From: Paraburkholderia franconis
GTDB taxonomy: Bacteria; Pseudomonadota; Gammaproteobacteria; Burkholderiales; Burkholderiaceae
DNA length: 64,000 nt
NCBI RefSeq assembly: GCF_009362735.1
Contig: NZ_WHNP01000005.1
Location: forward strand, 1 to 64,000
Reading direction: 5' to 3'
The translations under genes and the position numbers were made by a program. Below are positions 62,017 to 64,000 of the stretch, one piece after another (the stretch's first letter is position 1; every line of letters begins with the position of its first letter). The notes beneath the pieces were generated by a model. The model made no database searches. It was not told the DNA's origin and saw nothing but the letters and a program-made list of their open reading frames with translations.

Positions 62017-63492
62017 ATGCCGCCTTCAATTGAACTACGCGCGAAGCAATCGTTTGCGCTCACGCCGCGTCTGCAGCAGTCCGTGCGCCTGCTTCAACTG
62101 TCGTCGCTGGAATTCCAGCAGGAACTGCGCAACGCACTCGATACGAATCCCTTCCTCGAATACGACCCGACCGCTCCCGACGACGTCTCGGACGGGAAGA
62201 CGGCGGATGGCACGGCGGCCGAGGGCGAAGCATTGCCTGCTGCCGAACGCGATACCGCACTCGAAGGCTCGGCGGCGGAGCCGGCTGCGGAGACTTCCGT
62301 TTCGTCCGACGACGGCGGCGGCGACTTTGCGGGCGACGGCTATGGCCGCGGACCGTCGCGCTACAACGGCGACTCGGAAGCGGCCGACCCGACCGAATGG
62401 GCACGCGTGCAGCCGACGCTGCATGAGCAGTTGCACGACGCGCTGCGTCTGTACCGGCTCGACGATCACGATCGCGAAGTTGCGCGGCTGGTGATCGAAG
62501 CGCTCGATGACGACGGCTATCTGCGCCAGGACCTCGCGGACCTCACGGACATCGTGGAGTTCGACCCTCCGCTGACGGAAGAAGAGCTGCTGGTCGCGCT
62601 GCGTCTCGTGCAGACGCTCGATCGTCCGGGGCTCGCGGCGCGCTCGCTGTCGGAATGCCTGTCGCTGCAACTCGACGCAATGCCTGCGGATACACCCGCG
62701 CGCGATGTCGCGAAGCAGGTCGTCGAGCATCACCTCGACCGGCTTGCGCGGCGCGAGCATGCGGAATTGCAGAAGCAGATCGGCTGCACTGCGGAGGAAC
62801 TGCGGATCGCCTGCGCGCTCGTGCGCAAGCTCGACCCGAAGCCGGGCAATTCGTATGGCCGCGCGGACGACAACTACATCGTCCCCGATGTGATCGTGCG
62901 CAACGTCCGCAACAAGTGGGTCGTGACCGTGAATCCCGCTGTGCTGCCGCGCGCGCGTATCCATCGGATGTACGCGGAGCTGTTCGCGCAGTCGGCGGGC
63001 GCGAGCCGCTCACCGCTTGCGCAGCAGTTGCAGGAAGCGCGCTGGTTGATCCGCAATGCGCAGCAGCGCTTCGACACGATTCAGCGGGTCGCCGAATGCA
63101 TCGTTGCGCATCAGAGGCCGTTCTTCCAGTACGGCGAGATCGCGTTGAAGCCACTGGTGCTGCGCGATGTCGCGGAGGAGCTCGGGCTGCACGAATCGAC
63201 GATCTCGCGCGCGACGGGCAACAAGTACATGGCGACGCCGCGCGGCATCTTCGAGTTCAAGCATTTCTTCCCGCGCGAACTGGGCACGGAGAGCGGCGGC
63301 ACCTGCTCGGCAGCGGCCGTGCGCGCGCTGCTGAAGGAAATGATCGCCGCGGAAAACACGCGCGATCCGCTGTCGGACGTCGCGCTCGCGAAGATGCTCG
63401 CGGACCAGGGCGTGCTCGTCGCGCGACGCACGGTCGCGAAGTACCGTCATCTGATGAAGGTGCCGCCTGCGGAGTTGCGTCGCCAGGTCTGA
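62017..63492 (+). CDS. rpoN: RNA polymerase sigma-54 factor (paralogue)
   Basis: 491 residues. Region I: QSFALTPRLQQSVRLLQLSSLEFQQELRNALDTNPFLEY; acidic linker (~60-125); core-binding region III; HTH around LVLRDVAEELGLHESTISRATGNKYMATPRGIFEFKHFF; and the RpoN box ARRTVAKYRH at 469-478. Recruits RNA polymerase to -24/-12 promoters and needs an AAA+ activator. The neighbouring genes (hpf/ptsN, lptB) usual for the housekeeping rpoN are absent, so this is probably a second copy. Preceded by a -24/-12 element, followed by a strong terminator. Confidence 0.95.
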   Translation: MPPSIELRAKQSFALTPRLQQSVRLLQLSSLEFQQELRNALDTNPFLEYDPTAPDDVSDGKTADGTAAEGEALPAAERDTALEGSAAEPAAETSVSSDDGGGDFAGDGYGRGPSRYNGDSEAADPTEWARVQPTLHEQLHDALRLYRLDDHDREVARLVIEALDDDGYLRQDLADLTDIVEFDPPLTEEELLVALRLVQTLDRPGLAARSLSECLSLQLDAMPADTPARDVAKQVVEHHLDRLARREHAELQKQIGCTAEELRIACALVRKLDPKPGNSYGRADDNYIVPDVIVRNVRNKWVVTVNPAVLPRARIHRMYAELFAQSAGASRSPLAQQLQEARWLIRNAQQRFDTIQRVAECIVAHQRPFFQYGEIALKPLVLRDVAEELGLHESTISRATGNKYMATPRGIFEFKHFFPRELGTESGGTCSAAAVRALLKEMIAAENTRDPLSDVALAKMLADQGVLVARRTVAKYRHLMKVPPAELRRQV

Positions 63493-63508
63493 CGCCGGGG
63501 CTCGCCGG

Positions 63509-63548
63509 AAAAAAACGGCCGCTCGTCGTGCGCGAGCGGCCGTTTTTT
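63509..63548. terminator. Bidirectional terminator after rpoN2
   Basis: AAAAAACGGCCGCTCG (63509-63524) pairs with CGAGCGGCCGTTTTTT (63533-63548); T-run follows on both strands. Serves both rpoN2 and the convergent TIGR03118 gene. Confidence 0.92.
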
Positions 63549-63567
63549 ATTTACTGCTTGAAAAGCG

Positions 63568-64000
63568 CTACATGCCGGTGCTCGAACCTCCCGTCGAGCT
63601 CGTGCCTGTGCCCGATCCCGTGGTCGAGCCAGGGGTCGGCGTCGGACTCAGATCGATTCTTCCGTAGACGCCATCCGCTTCGTCATTTGGTCCCGCCGCG
63701 AAGAACAGCGTAGTCGAAGGCTGGTTGCTGAGGTCATTGCCGAATGCGAGGCCCCACAAGCCGTCGTGGACGATCGGGCTGCCCGTCGTGCCATTGAGCG
63801 AGCCCATCGATTGGCCCGTCGATGCGTTGAACGCGTGAATCAGGCCGTCGCCGAAGTTGCCGATCAGTATCGCGCCGCTCAGCGAGCCGAAGTTGGCGGG
63901 CGCCTGCGCGATGCCCCACGGCGCGTTCAACGCGCCGCCCGTCGCGAAGTGCTGCTTGAGATTGCCTGCCGTATCGTACACATCGACCATGCCGAGCCCA
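63568..64000 (-). CDS. TIGR03118-family protein, C-terminal part (cut by window edge)
   Basis: The visible 144 residues run from the edge to the stop at 63568: GLGMVDVYDTAGNLKQHFA, GGALNAPWGIAQAPANFG, ILIGNFGDGLIHAFNASTGQ, GSLNGTTGSPIVHDGLWGLAFGND and LFFAAGPNDEADGVYGRIDL. This is the last blade of a beta-propeller-type TIGR03118 protein, a secreted family of unknown function. A Ser/Thr/Gly/Pro-rich tail (TPTPGSTTGSGTGTSST) ends it. The start lies outside the window. Confidence 0.85.
   Translation of the reverse strand, partial: GLGMVDVYDTAGNLKQHFATGGALNAPWGIAQAPANFGSLSGAILIGNFGDGLIHAFNASTGQSMGSLNGTTGSPIVHDGLWGLAFGNDLSNQPSTTLFFAAGPNDEADGVYGRIDLSPTPTPGSTTGSGTGTSSTGGSSTGM

Overview
The window is high-GC DNA with the gene set of a Burkholderiales bacterium, most likely Paraburkholderia/Burkholderia and plausibly a secondary replicon. 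Pointers are an adjacent rpfF/rpfR pair (cis-2-dodecenoic acid signalling), a citrate synthase without neighbouring TCA genes, Ku, DUF4148 and DUF3175 proteins, an EmrB-type DHA2 pump, a second sigma-54 gene and many small stress proteins. The genus is an inference. No rRNA, tRNA or CRISPR array was seen.

Layout. 1-1.8 kb: mobile-element debris, an IS3-family end abutting a 5'-truncated, lower-GC TnsD/TniQ-like gene and three short repeats resembling Tn7-type end sites. 1.8-4.7 kb: an AraC regulator and a DHA2 pump converge on an exact 31 x 11-bp minisatellite. 5-16.4 kb: two hydrolases, a stand-alone MreB paralogue, citrate synthase, glycogen-debranching-type glucosidase, DUF2278 protein, Ku overlapped by a MerR-TPR regulator, small proteins. 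16.6-23 kb: divergent sugar-acid locus (ACS transporter; IlvD/EDD dehydratase, FAH-family dehydratase and alpha-ketoglutarate-semialdehyde dehydrogenase, i.e. a Weimberg-type route to 2-oxoglutarate) with three GntR/LacI-type palindromes. 23.1-27.2 kb: RpiR regulator and a C45 acyltransferase/aminotransferase/CMD operon sharing an operator. 27.3-38 kb: small proteins, OsmC, PEP-mutase-like enzyme, TetR with an MFS pump sharing an operator, LysE exporter, epoxide hydrolase, M20 peptidase, Ldh2-type dehydrogenase. 38.5-41.6 kb: rpfF and rpfR, convergent. 41.9-50.6 kb: periplasmic trehalase, a two-gene membrane operon, large helicase Lhr, aldo-keto reductase. 50.7-51.7 kb: an apparent scar of a pel exopolysaccharide operon (pelA 5' end joined to pelG 3' end). 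52-61.5 kb: antiporter followed by a stress islet (DUF3175, PRC-barrel, HAD, small secreted proteins, topoisomerase IB, PfpI, DUF4142, DUF1488, PA2169 bundle, BON). 62-64 kb: a sigma-54 gene preceded by a sigma-54-type promoter, then a TIGR03118 protein cut by the window edge.

Regulatory logic read from the DNA includes the sugar-acid palindromes, an RpiR operator pair with a TTGACA-18-TATAAA promoter, a TetR-like 25-bp site before both regulator and pump, and a -24/-12 element before rpoN. Convergent gene pairs are often separated by perfect hairpins or short tandem arrays. The best candidates for something new are the C45-aminotransferase-CMD operon with its RpiR operators, the Tn7-like debris, the 11-bp array, and the pelA-pelG deletion junction.
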